NCBI GenBank assembly: GCA_963828555.1
Contig: CAWHEL010000002.1
Location: 186,001 to 250,000 of the forward strand
DNA length: 64,000 nucleotides
Direction of reading: 5' to 3'
Source: JADJPO01 sp963828555
GTDB lineage: Bacteria; Actinomycetota; Actinomycetes; Actinomycetales; Kineosporiaceae
Both the position numbers and the translations under genes were made by a program. How positions within the stretch are numbered: the first letter of the stretch is position 1; the number at the start of each line of letters is the position of its first letter. The notes under the pieces were generated by a model. The model worked only from the letters and a program-made list of their open reading frames with translations. It was not told the DNA's origin and ran no database searches. Positions 6,810 through 16,470 of the stretch are shown here, one piece after another.

Positions 6810-9800
6810 TCAGGCCGTCGGCGGGCGCCAGGCGAGCTGCACCAGCTGAGTGCCGGAGCGGCGGCTCACCAGCGTGCCGCGTCCGGGCGGCTGCGCGGAG
6901 GGCTTGACCGTGCCGAGCAGGGCGCCCTCGTCCTTGTCCCCGGACATCAGCAGACCGGGGGTCGCGCTCTCCCGCAGCTTGGAGATCATCGGGTCGAACA
7001 TCGCCCGGCCGGCGCCGCCGCAGCGCCGGGCCAGCACCAGGTGAAGGCCGATGTCACGCGCCTGGGGCAGCAGCTCGGCCAGCGGCAGCAGCGGGTTCAG
7101 GCTCTGGCCGGCGATCATGTCGTAGTCGTCGACGAGGAGGAACAGCTCGGGCCCGGACCACCAGGAACGCTCGCGCAACTGGGCAGGAGTCACCTCCGGC
7201 CCCGGCAGCCGGGAGCGCAGGGTGCCGACCAACTGGGCAACAAGATCGTTCAAAGCGGTCGCCGACGCGGCGTAGCCGGCCAGGTGGCTCTCCTCGAGCT
7301 CACCCAGCAGCGATCGCCGGTAGTCGGCCACCAGCAGTCGCGCCCGCTCCCGCGGCTGACGCGCCGTCACGCCGTTGCCGATCAGCCGCAGCATGCCGCT
7401 CTTGCCGCACTCGGAGTCGCCGAATGCGTAGAAGTGCTGGTCCACGGCGAAGTCGAGGTGGTACGGCGCCAGATCGGACTCACCGATGCCGATCGGCACC
7501 CGCCAGCCGTCGTCCGCCGCGGGTTCGGGCAACCGGTCCGCGGTGACCATCCGGGGCAGCAACCGCACCGGAGGCGCGGGCGGCCCGGCCCAGGCCTTGC
7601 TCACCGCCGAGACCAGCCGGCCGGCGGCCTCGGACAGGTCGTCGGTCCGGCTGACGCCGTCGATCCGGGGCAGCGCGCCGAGGAAGTGCAGCTTGTCCCG
7701 GCCCATGCCGCGGCCCGGCGCCCCCTCGGGAACGTTGGCCGCCTTGCGGCGGTCGAACTCGGAGTCACCCGGGTCGCCCAGACGGAGCTCGAATCGCGTG
7801 CCCAAGGTGTCACGCAGCGCGGGCCGAACCTCCATCCAGCGGTTCGCCGAGAGCACCACGTGGATGCCGAAGCCCAGCCCGCGCGAGGCGAGGGTGGTGA
7901 TCGGCTCCTCCAACTGGTCGTACTCCTGACGCAGCACCCCCCAGCCGTCCACCACGAGGAAGACATCGCCGAACGGGCGGTCCTCCAGTGTCTCGGCGCG
8001 TCGCCGGGCGCGGAACGTGGCCATCGAGTCGATCCGGAGCTGGCCGAACAGCTTCTCCCGGCTGTCCAGGAGGGTCATCATCTCCGAGACGGTGCGCAAC
8101 ACGGCCTCCCGGTCGCGCCGCCCGGCCATCCCACCGACGTGCGGGAGGTCGTCCAGGGCACTCAGGGTGCCGCCGCCGAAGTCCAGCCCGTAGAACTGCA
8201 CCTCGGCCGGGGTGTGGGTCAGCGCCATCGAGGCGACCAGGCTGCGCAGCAGCGTGCTCTTGCCGCTCTGCGGACCGCCGACCACGACCAGGTTGCCGGC
8301 CGCACCGGCCAGCGGCGCCCAGAGCAGGTCCCGCTTCTGCTCGAACGGCTTGTCCACCACGCCGATCGGCACACTCAACTGCCCGTTGCCGGGCCAACCG
8401 GCAGCATGCAGACCACGGTCCGGGGTGACAGCCAGCGGCGGCAACAGGTGGTCGAGCGCCGGTGGCGCAGTGAGCGGGGGCAGCCACACCTGGTGCGGCG
8501 CAGGCCCCTGGCCCACCAGTTGGGCGACCAGCACGTCGAGCACGGTGTCGTCCAGCGGGTTGGCGGGCGCCTCCAGAGCGGCCTGAGCAGCCTGGTCCGG
8601 AGTCACCGCAGGGCGCCGACGGGTCTCGTTCAGCCCGAACGCCACCACCCGCCGTCCGATCGCGCCGGTGGTCGAGGCCCGCCCGGCCACAGTCGGCGGC
8701 GGCAACGCACCGGAGACGTACGCGGCCTTGAACCGCACCAGCGTCGTGGTGTCGAACCTCAGGTAGGCGGCACCCGGCACCGGCGGCAGCTCGTAGGCGT
8801 CGGGAACCCCGAGCACGGCTCGGCTCTCCGAGGCCGAGAAGGTGCGCAACCCGATCCGGTAGGACAGGTGGCTGTCTAGCCCGCGCAACCTGCCCTCCTC
8901 GAGCCGTTGCGAGGCCAGCAGCAGGTGGACGGCGAGGCTGCGGCCGAGCCGGCCGATCATCACGAACAGGTCGATGAAGTCGGGCTTGCTGGACAGCAGC
9001 TCGCTGAACTCGTCGATGATCACCATCAGGGTCGGCAGCGGCTCCAGGTGCTGCCCGGCCTGGCGGGCCCGTTCGTAATCACGCACCGAGGCGTAGTTCC
9101 CTGCAGCACGCAGCAGCTCCTGGCGGCGCACCAGCTCGCCGTGCAGCGAGTCCTGCATGCGATCGACCAGGGTCAGATCGTCGGCCAGGTTCGTGATCAC
9201 TGCCGCGGTGTGCGGCAGCTCGGACAGACCGGCGAACGTGGCACCGCCCTTGAAGTCGACCAGGACGAAGTTGAGTGTCTCCGACGAGTGGGTCAACGCC
9301 AGACCGGTCACCAGGGTGCGCAGCAGTTCGCTCTTGCCCGACCCGGTGGCACCGATCACCAGGCCGTGCGGGCCCATGCCCTGCTCGGCGGACTCCTTGA
9401 AGTCCATCATCAGCGGCTCGCTACTCGGTTCCACCCCGAGCGGGATCCGCAACCGGTCACGCGGGGCACGGGGGGCCCACAGGTGGGCCAGGTCGATCGC
9501 GCGCGGCTCGGGGATGCCGAGCAGGTCGGTCAGACCGTAGGTGGACGGCGTCACCCGCTCGCCCGTGCGGTTGAGCACGTAACGGGAGGACATCTGCCGG
9601 GCCAGCGCCGTGGCCTCGACCTCGTGCATCCCGATCTGAGCTCCGATCAGTCGGATCCCGGAGGGGGTGCGCACCCCGACCCGGCCCTCCTCGATCACCA
9701 GGCGCAGCGCGGCCTCCCCCAGACGCATCTGGTCCGGATCCGCGTCCAGGAAGACCAGGGTCACGCCGAGCAGGCCGGCCTCGGCCGCGAGCCTGCCGGC

Positions 9801-10779
9801 CGAGGCGGCATCGCCACCGTCGACCACGACCACCAGATGTGCGCCGTCCAGATGCTCCTGCGCCCCGGTGTGGAACGGCGGCCGCTCGAGCATCTCGGGC
9901 CCGATCACCGCCTCGAGCTGCTCCAGGGTCGGTGCCGCCATCCGCACCGGCCCGGCGTCGCCCCACCGCTGGGGGTGCCAGGTGTGCGGCAGCCACTTCG
10001 TCCAGTCCCACTCGGCGGCCTGGGCGTCGCCGGCGCACACTGCGATCTTCAGGTCGTCGGGAGAGTGGAACGTGGCCAGGGAGGCCATGAGGGCCCGGGC
10101 CAACCCGATCCGGTCCTCGCGGCCGCCGGCGATCCGCACCCGCGGGTAGGACCGGATGGCGACCAGGACCGGCAGGTCGGGCACGGTGGAGTTGGTGCGG
10201 ATGAAGGCGCGCAGGGTGGTGGAGGAGACCGGGTCGAGGTCCTCCAGGGGGGCCGTCTGGGGTGCGCGCAGCGGCGAGGCCAGGCGCTGCGGGCCCAGCC
10301 CGACCAGCACATGCCCGAAGTCGGGGTCGGCGCGGCGGCGCTCCCACAGCCGGGGGCTGATCGCGACCGAGGAGAGGCCCTCCGGCGTGGGATTGGCGAA
10401 CACCAGGGCTGCCCGCTGCACTGCCCCGTGCCGACGCACCTGCTTGCGCACCGAGGTGAGGTAGCGCTGGTAGTCGCGCCGCTCGTCGTTGATGGCGGCC
10501 TTCTTGGCGGTGCCGCCCCGGGTCAGCGACATGGCGATCATGCCCAGGAACGAGGCCGCGAACAGCCCGCCGAAGACGACCTTGGTCGCGGTGGGCATCC
10601 GTCGCCATGTACGTGAACGACATGGCGCCCATGCCGAGCATCATCGGCAGCATGAACAGCATCGGCGTGATGTTCGCCGAGCCGCCGCGCGGCAGGACCG
10701 GCGGCGGCTGGAGCACGATCTCCGCCCGGGCCGGCTCCGGGACCGAGGCCCGGGGTGGACGACGGAACGTTGGTGGCAC
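6810..10779 (-). CDS. eccC: Type VII secretion ATPase EccC (one frame break near 10600)
   Basis: FtsK/SpoIIIE-type motor of the ESX membrane complex. The uninterrupted frame from ATG 10598 gives 1262 residues with three ATPase modules. Walker A motifs are GATGSGKS (416-423), GGPQSGKS (774-781) and GDSECGKS (1060-1067). The first module has a Walker B of the VIIDE type (526-530), while the second reads VVDGW and lacks the Glu. The real N-terminus is in another frame: GTG 10779, behind a GGGGGAG ribosome site, encodes about 60 residues with the family motif AEIVLQPPPVLPRGG and the first membrane helix (ITPMLFMLPMMLGMGAMSF). The second helix (VVFGGLFAASFLGM) is in the main frame. Joining them needs one base removed near 10600, giving about 1320 residues, normal for fused EccC. 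Sequencing indel or true frameshift is undecided. Confidence 0.9.
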
Positions 10780-10822
10780 GATGCTCTCCCCCGATGCGGC
10801 TCAGATCGTGACAGGTCGGCCC

Positions 10823-10829
10823 ATAGTAT
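10823..10829. promoter_or_regulatory. Overlapping divergent -10 boxes, eccC/eccD
   Basis: The heptamer ATAGTAT reads TAGTAT on the plus strand (10824-10829) and TACTAT on the minus strand (10828-10823), so one symmetrical site offers a -10 box in both directions. Starts about 7 nt away would leave a leader of roughly 30 nt for eccD and 40 nt for eccC. No convincing -35 element is seen on either side. Confidence 0.4.
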
Positions 10830-10865
10830 GAGCGCGGCGTCTGCAGGGATGCGTCTACGGGGAGC

Positions 10866-12260
10866 GTGACTTTGAGTGCACCGGCCAACGCACGACGGGT
10901 GACCGTCGTTGCGCCGACCACCCGGGTGGACGTCGCCCTGCCGGCCGAGTCGGCGATCGCCGAGATCGTTCCGCAGCTCGCCGGGCTGGCCGGTCTCGGC
11001 TCCCACGACCCGACCGGGGCCGCCGAGGGGTGGCTGCTCAGCCGGCTCGGACACGAGCCGTTCGAACCCGCTCGTTCGGTCTCCGCCTCCGGCATCCACG
11101 ACGGTGACCTGCTGTACCTGACCCCGCGCAGCGAGCAGCTCCCGGCTGCCGTGTTCGACGACATGATCGAAGCCGTCGCGCATGCCGCCGACGCGTTGCC
11201 GGGCACCTGGCGCCCCTCGACCACGCGGCGCACCGGTCTGCTCGCCGCGACCGTGGCCATGCTCGCGGGGCTGGCGCTGCTGACCTGGTCGGGGCTGTCC
11301 GCAGGGGTGGCTGCACTGGTCACGACGGTGGTCGCCCTGCTGCTGCTGACCGCCGGCGGTCTGGTCTCGCGCGCCGCGGGCGACGGCGCCGTGGGTGCGC
11401 TGGTCGCGGCGATCGCGTTGCCCTACAGCGCGTTCGCCGCACTGATGGCCACGGCGGGCGACGCCGGGTGGGACTGGGCGAGCCCGCCCGCGCTCCTGGC
11501 GGCCGGTGCCGCGCTCGCGGTCACCGCGGCGATCACCTACCTGGCCACCGGGCGGGCCCTCGGCCTGTTCGTAGGGGTGGGCACCTTCGCCCTGATCGGC
11601 ATCGTGGCGCTGTTCTTCGCCGTGTACACCGGGGCGCGGTTGACCTCGGTCGCCACCGTCACGGCTGCTCTGCTGACCGCCTTCGGCCCGGTGATGCCGA
11701 TGCTCGCCCTGCGGCTGGGCCAACTGCGCCTGCCCGGGGTGCCCGCCGACGCGGAGGAGTTCCGCAGCGACCGGCCGAGCACCAAGCTGGACGAGGTCGC
11801 CCCGTCCACCCGGCGGGCGGCCGACTGCCTCACCGCGCTCCAGGCAGCCTCGTCGTCGGCCATGCTGATCAGCGTGCTGGTGCTGCTCGAGGTGGACACC
11901 CGGTGGGCCACGGCACTGGCTGCGGCGCTCACCCTGGCCGCCCTCCTGCGGGTGCGAGCCCCCCTGCGCCACCGCGACCAGCGCCTGATCCTGTTCGCCC
12001 TGGGGATGCTCGGCGGGGTGGCCCTGGTGGTCCGGCTGTCCGTGAACGCCGACCTGGGCGATCGCGTCCTGTTCGCCGTGGTGGCCGTGATCGGCGCCGT
12101 GGTGGCCACCGACTTCGCCGTGCGGGCGCCCGGCCGCTCGCCGTCGCCGTACTGGGGCCGGTTCTACGACATCGTCGAGTTCCTCGCGCTCGCCGCCATC
12201 GTGCCGCTGGGCGCACAGGTGCTCGGCCTGTACATGACCGTGCGCGGTCTGGGCGGCTGA
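10866..12260 (+). CDS. eccD: Type VII secretion integral membrane protein EccD
   Basis: 464 residues. Residues 8-80 form the ubiquitin-like (YukD-type) cytosolic domain (RRVTVVAPTTRVDVALP, then SGIHDGDLLYL-like turn). From about residue 118 there are eleven hydrophobic segments, matching EccD, which forms the dimeric channel-like core of the ESX membrane complex. The linker between is Arg-rich (TWRPSTTRRTG). GTG 10866 is the longest start; TTG 10872 is better spaced from GGGGAG and is possible. It is transcribed divergently from eccC out of an 86-bp region, and converges with the next gene 31 bp past its stop. Confidence 0.88.
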   Translation: MTLSAPANARRVTVVAPTTRVDVALPAESAIAEIVPQLAGLAGLGSHDPTGAAEGWLLSRLGHEPFEPARSVSASGIHDGDLLYLTPRSEQLPAAVFDDMIEAVAHAADALPGTWRPSTTRRTGLLAATVAMLAGLALLTWSGLSAGVAALVTTVVALLLLTAGGLVSRAAGDGAVGALVAAIALPYSAFAALMATAGDAGWDWASPPALLAAGAALAVTAAITYLATGRALGLFVGVGTFALIGIVALFFAVYTGARLTSVATVTAALLTAFGPVMPMLALRLGQLRLPGVPADAEEFRSDRPSTKLDEVAPSTRRAADCLTALQAASSSAMLISVLVLLEVDTRWATALAAALTLAALLRVRAPLRHRDQRLILFALGMLGGVALVVRLSVNADLGDRVLFAVVAVIGAVVATDFAVRAPGRSPSPYWGRFYDIVEFLALAAIVPLGAQVLGLYMTVRGLGG

Positions 12261-12291
12261 CGCCCACCCCACCCCAGCGCCGGCGCACAGC

Positions 12292-13032
12292 TCACGGGGT
12301 CGGAAAGGCGGGCTGCGGTGGCGGGATCGGCAGCGGCGGTGGGGTAAGCCCTCCGCTGCCGGCCGTGGCCTGCAGCATCGACTGCCGCAGAGCCGTCTCG
12401 AACGGGGTCGGGAACAGATGCACCGCGAGCACCCGGTCCCCGTGGATCAGGGCGACCTCGGCGTCGGCCAGCGACGAGAGCGTGTCCGCGACCTCCTCGG
12501 GCAGGTTCAACGCCCGCACAGTCACCGTGGCCGCCTCCGCGGTGTGCGCGCCGAGGATCACCACCTGGGAGGACCGGGCCACCGCGACGGCGTGCGGGCC
12601 GAAGCGGGGCACGACGGTCAGCGCCGCACGCCAGGGCCCGGGGCGTAACCGGATCACTCCGGGGAGCTGGTCGCTCTCCCGGATCACCAGCAACGGCCGC
12701 GCGAATGAGGCCTCCTCGGCCGGCTGTGCCGAGGGGGGCAGCAGGGTCAGGTCGTCGGCGCCCAGGCCGGCCAGGGCGACGGCCCGGGTCCAGGGCTGCG
12801 GGTCCGCTGTGACCACGCTCAGCCGAGCGCCGGTAACCAGTGCACGGAACCCGAGGACTGCGACCAGATCCGGGGTCAGCAGTGCAGTGAGGGAGGTCAC
12901 CCGTTCCCGGAACAGGTTGAGGTAGACCAGTTCTCCGCCTCCGTCCCGGCCAAGCACCAGGCCGCTGTCGCCCACCGGCAGGCCGGGCACGGCGTCGGCG
13001 GCGGGCAGGGCGAAGGCGGGGAACCGGCTCAC
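12292..13032 (-). CDS. Uncharacterised ESX-locus protein coupled to eccE
   Basis: 246 residues, no membrane segment or signal peptide. It begins SRFPAFALPAADAVPGLPVG, shows alternating beta strands and short helices, and contains SGLVLGRDGGGELVYLNLF and VVILGAHTAEAATVTVRAL. It ends in a Pro-rich tail (PPPLPIPPPQP). GTG 13032 overlaps the eccE stop as GTGA, so the two proteins are made in a coupled way. A soluble partner of EccE or EccC on the cytosolic face is plausible from context only. I do not recognise the family. Confidence 0.6.
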   Translation of the reverse strand: MSRFPAFALPAADAVPGLPVGDSGLVLGRDGGGELVYLNLFRERVTSLTALLTPDLVAVLGFRALVTGARLSVVTADPQPWTRAVALAGLGADDLTLLPPSAQPAEEASFARPLLVIRESDQLPGVIRLRPGPWRAALTVVPRFGPHAVAVARSSQVVILGAHTAEAATVTVRALNLPEEVADTLSSLADAEVALIHGDRVLAVHLFPTPFETALRQSMLQATAGSGGLTPPPLPIPPPQPAFPTP

Positions 13033-14261
13033 CGGGCGCTCGCTGCGGCCAGGGGAAGACCGAGCAGGCTGGTCCGGCGGTGTTCGCCGTCCACCGGAAG
13101 TGCCGTGGCGCCCCTGGAGCGGCACATCGCCACCACGCTCGCGCGCAGGAGGTCGAGCTCGGCCGGCCGGCACTGGTAGCGGACGGTGGCGGTCACGCCT
13201 GGGGCGCCGTGCGGCCGGGGCAGCACGGTCAGCGAGGTCACGCAGGAGACCGCCGGCACCATGGCCAGATCCGCGAGCAGCGCCGTCGGATTGTCCCCCG
13301 CAGGCCATCGGGACACGGTGAATCCGACGTGACACAGACCGTCGGCGTACCAGGCGCGCCATTGGCGCGGGTCGCTCCCGGCCGCGTCATGGGGGTCCTC
13401 GGCGGCAGCTCCGAGCACCGTCCTGGCCGCGAACCAGACCTGTTCCTCGGTCAACGGGTGGGCGCGAATCCCTTTCTGGGACAACCCGTAGCGCAGGCGT
13501 GCTACGGCCGAGATCAGAGCCCTGCACGCACCCTCGTCGCCACCTCCACGAGCGGCGACCGCAGCGGGGCAGTCAACCGGGTCCAGGCGCAGCGCGACGA
13601 ACACCCGCTGTCGCGGCGGCAACGGACCGGCCAGCGCGGCGTAGGACTGCGCCGCCGGGCTGGCCGGGTCGAGCCCGGAGGGCACCGTTGGCACCGCGAG
13701 CCGCACCACCTGCACTGCCCGCAGCCGCACTCCACGGTCGTCCAGGGCGCCGCCGAGCACCGACCAGGGGATCCGCGGACCGTCCTGACCGTCAGTGACA
13801 TCGACCACGTGCTGGCCGGTGGGCAGGCTGAGCACGGCCGCCCACTGCCCGCCGTCCTTGACCAGGCCGTGCCGCACGCCGGCCCGATCGGTGACCTCGA
13901 CCACCTCGATCCCCGGCAGCAGGCGCGTGAGCAGCGACGGCTGGACGACCGCCTTCGCCGCCGCAGGGCCCTGGCGACCGGCCAGGTGGGAAAGCAGGTA
14001 GACCGGCGCCCAGCGGTAGAGCCAGCGGCCCCTCACCCGTACTGCGGTGAGCCCGACCACCGCGATCACCAGCACTGCGGCGGCGAGGGAACCGGCGATC
14101 CGGGCGCCGCCGTCCGTCCTGAGCACCAGGGCGGCGGCCGCGAGCGCGGTGACCTGCCACACCACGACCTGACCCACGGCGATCCCGGCCAGGCTGGTCG
14201 CTCCGGGCACGGGCACCATCCGACGGCGCGCGGCTGATCGGCCGTGCCGAAGGGTGCTCAT
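13029..14261 (-). CDS. eccE: Type VII secretion protein EccE
   Basis: 410 residues. Two adjacent membrane helices lie at about residues 22-45 and 50-70 (VGQVVVWQVTALAAAALVL, then AGSLAAAVLVIAVVGLTAV), followed by RGRWLYRWAPVY and a large soluble domain. This is the EccE plan. It sits at the periphery of the ESX membrane complex and stabilises it. The conserved block QVWFAARTVLG, then WRAWYADGLCHVGFTV, matches family members. ATG 14261 lies 13 bases from AGGAG, a little far. It is divergent from eccB, with a 147-bp region between. Confidence 0.82.
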   Translation of the reverse strand: MSTLRHGRSAARRRMVPVPGATSLAGIAVGQVVVWQVTALAAAALVLRTDGGARIAGSLAAAVLVIAVVGLTAVRVRGRWLYRWAPVYLLSHLAGRQGPAAAKAVVQPSLLTRLLPGIEVVEVTDRAGVRHGLVKDGGQWAAVLSLPTGQHVVDVTDGQDGPRIPWSVLGGALDDRGVRLRAVQVVRLAVPTVPSGLDPASPAAQSYAALAGPLPPRQRVFVALRLDPVDCPAAVAARGGGDEGACRALISAVARLRYGLSQKGIRAHPLTEEQVWFAARTVLGAAAEDPHDAAGSDPRQWRAWYADGLCHVGFTVSRWPAGDNPTALLADLAMVPAVSCVTSLTVLPRPHGAPGVTATVRYQCRPAELDLLRASVVAMCRSRGATALPVDGEHRRTSLLGLPLAAASAR

Positions 14262-14408
14262 GGTCGCGGATGCTCTCCTGCCCGGCGGCCCGGGCGCAAG
14301 GGCACAATGACCACGGCAGTTCGTCCGTACCGTCAGACGTGCCGGCGACATAGCCTGCACGGACCAGATGCCGCCATCTCGGGGCCGGCGAGGGAGGCAA
14401 GCCAACAG

Positions 14409-15926
14409 ATGTGGTCCCGGCGCGACCAGCTGCAGGCGTACCAGTTCCTGCGCCGTCGGCTGGTCTCGGCCGTCCTCCTGGGCGACGCCAATCACCCTGA
14501 GTCGCCGAGCAAGCGCACGGTGACAACCACCATCACCGGTGTCGTGGTCACCCTGCTCACCATGGCCGGCTTCGCCGTCTGGGGCGCCTTCCGGCCCGGT
14601 GCGTCCACGGCATGGGACGACGGCAAGCACGTGATCGTGGAGCGCGAGAGCGGAACCCGTTACGTCATCGGCGTCGACCGGACCACCCAGAAGAAGGTGC
14701 TTCAACCCGCCCTGAACTACGCGTCGGCGGCCCTGTTCGTCGGCGCCCGTGACGTGATCAGTGTCTCCCGCAACTCGCTGCGGAAAATGCCACGGGGCGA
14801 GAGCGTCGGCATCGCCGACGCTCCCGATGCTTTGCCACTCGCCAAGGCGATGCTGCCCGGGCCCTGGACCGCCTGCGCCAGCAGCGGAGTCTCCAGCGCT
14901 GCCGCGGCGACCCCCACGGTCAGCGTCTCGGTGGGAGCGCCGGCCTCCGGTGAGCTGCTCGAACCTGACCAAGGCGTCCTGGTCCGTACCGCCGGCAAGG
15001 GTGCGCAGCCGAGCTACCTGATCGCCGCGGGGCGGCGGTTCGAGATCGACTCCCAGGTGGCCAGCGTGCTCGGGTACGACCGCCGGGAGACGTATCTGCC
15101 GGTGTCGACCCTCTGGCTGAACGCGGTTCCGGCAGGGCCGCGGCTGACCTTCCTCACGGTTCCCGGGGCGGGCACGGCAGGGGTCTCGATCGGTGGGAAG
15201 ACGTTGCACGTCGGTCAGGTGGTCACCGTCGCCCAGCAGAACGAGCGGCGGCACTACCTCTACCTCGGTGACGGTCTGGTTCCGATCAGCGAGACCGAGG
15301 CACTGCTGTTCGGTGACAACCCGGCACGTCGCGACGATCCGATCACCTTGACCGCCGGGCAGGTGGCGCCGTTGAAGGCACCCCGGCGCGCCACGGGCTT
15401 TCCGGAGCGGCCGCCCACTCTGCGTGAGGTGACGGACGAGAAGGTGTGGCTCTGCGCCGGCACTGCACCTGGCTCGTCGCCGACCGGCGGCGGGTCGGCC
15501 GACTTCCCGGCGTTGGCGATCAGTCTGCGGGCCGAGGTCGCGGTCGGCACACCCACCGGATCGGGCGCGGCCAACGGACGGGCCGACCACGTCTGGGTGC
15601 CTCCCGGTGGCGGTGCCCTGGTAAGGGCGGCGCCCAACAATGCCTTCCCGTCCCAGACCTACTACCTGGTCACCGACCAGGGTCGACGGTATGCGGTGCT
15701 GAACAGCGAGGCGATCACGGCGCTGGGCTACGCTCCCGCCAGCGCCACACCGGTTCCGCTCGAACTGATCAAGCTGCTGCCGGAGGGGCCGGAGCTGTCC
15801 CGCAGGCAGGCCAGTCAGTCGCGCTCGGTCGACGTGCCGGCGCCGCAGCCCGCCACGCCGTCACCCGGGCCCAGCCAGAAGGCGGGCCCGACGCCGAGCC
15901 CGAGCCGCTCGGCACGCCAGGCCTGA
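14409..15926 (+). CDS. eccB: Type VII secretion protein EccB
   Basis: 505 residues. It opens with MWSRRDQLQAYQFLRRRLVSA, close to the family signature, followed by one membrane helix (about 38-60) and a large extracytoplasmic domain of repeated beta units. A Cys pair (PWTACASS and KVWLCAGT) matches the conserved disulfide of EccB. The protein ends in a Pro/Ser tail. ATG 14409 follows GGGAGGCAAG; an upstream in-frame start at 14244 would add sequence unlike the family. EccB is the periplasmic-side component of the ESX core complex, next to the mycosin encoded downstream. Confidence 0.92.
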   Translation: MWSRRDQLQAYQFLRRRLVSAVLLGDANHPESPSKRTVTTTITGVVVTLLTMAGFAVWGAFRPGASTAWDDGKHVIVERESGTRYVIGVDRTTQKKVLQPALNYASAALFVGARDVISVSRNSLRKMPRGESVGIADAPDALPLAKAMLPGPWTACASSGVSSAAAATPTVSVSVGAPASGELLEPDQGVLVRTAGKGAQPSYLIAAGRRFEIDSQVASVLGYDRRETYLPVSTLWLNAVPAGPRLTFLTVPGAGTAGVSIGGKTLHVGQVVTVAQQNERRHYLYLGDGLVPISETEALLFGDNPARRDDPITLTAGQVAPLKAPRRATGFPERPPTLREVTDEKVWLCAGTAPGSSPTGGGSADFPALAISLRAEVAVGTPTGSGAANGRADHVWVPPGGGALVRAAPNNAFPSQTYYLVTDQGRRYAVLNSEAITALGYAPASATPVPLELIKLLPEGPELSRRQASQSRSVDVPAPQPATPSPGPSQKAGPTPSPSRSARQA

Positions 15927-16069
15927 CGGCATTTCCGCCGCGCTACCCCGGGTATTTCTCCCCTCTCCCACGCTGCCTCGCCACTTCTAGCCTGACCCTT
16001 GCTAGCCATACGTGGCACCGGTGCGCAGCGAGGTCACCCCGGTGCCCACCGAGTGTGAGGAGCGAGTCG

Positions 16070-16420
16070 ATGACCACGTCCCAGAGCCGCGCGGCCCAGA
16101 TCGGAATGAACCTGCCCGCGGTTCGGCAGTGCCTCGACGAGCTCGACACGCTGCTGGAACGGCTCGGCGCGATCGCCGCCCAGCTCGCAGCGACCCGGGT
16201 GATGCCCGCCGACTACTCCGTCACCGGCGCCGCACTCGCGGCCGCGGCCGATGCCAAGCAGACCGAGATCTGGCAGACCCTGCTGAAGCTGGCCGCGATG
16301 ACCACCGCCAAGCGCCAGACGCTGCAGGCCGCCGTCGACGCCGTCGAGAAGCACGACGAGCAGTCGGCCACCGAACACCACTCCACAGGTTCTCGCCTCG
16401 ACCGCGTGTCCACGGCCTGA
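16070..16420 (+). CDS. Small helical ESX-locus protein
   Basis: 116 residues forming a predicted helical hairpin (about 10-45 and 55-95) broken near PADYSV; the tail is His/Glu/Ser-rich. One Trp (EIWQTLL) lies in helix 2, not in the turn, so it is not a canonical WXG100 protein. No YxxxD/E motif. ATG 16070 follows TGAGGAGC. It is 143 bp after eccB and 50 bp before the next ESX gene, suggesting a second substrate/partner pair made with the 430-aa protein. Function unknown. Confidence 0.6.
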   Translation: MTTSQSRAAQIGMNLPAVRQCLDELDTLLERLGAIAAQLAATRVMPADYSVTGAALAAAADAKQTEIWQTLLKLAAMTTAKRQTLQAAVDAVEKHDEQSATEHHSTGSRLDRVSTA

Positions 16421-16470
16421 CCCTCGCTCACCACCCTGTCTGCCCGCGCATTCGCTTCAGGAGACAAGAG

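Noticed and set aside
6240..8879. Long open frame (about 880 codons) on the plus strand opposite eccC
   Set aside because: Gln/Arg/His-rich, no domain, no ribosome site; an antisense by-product of high GC third positions in eccC.
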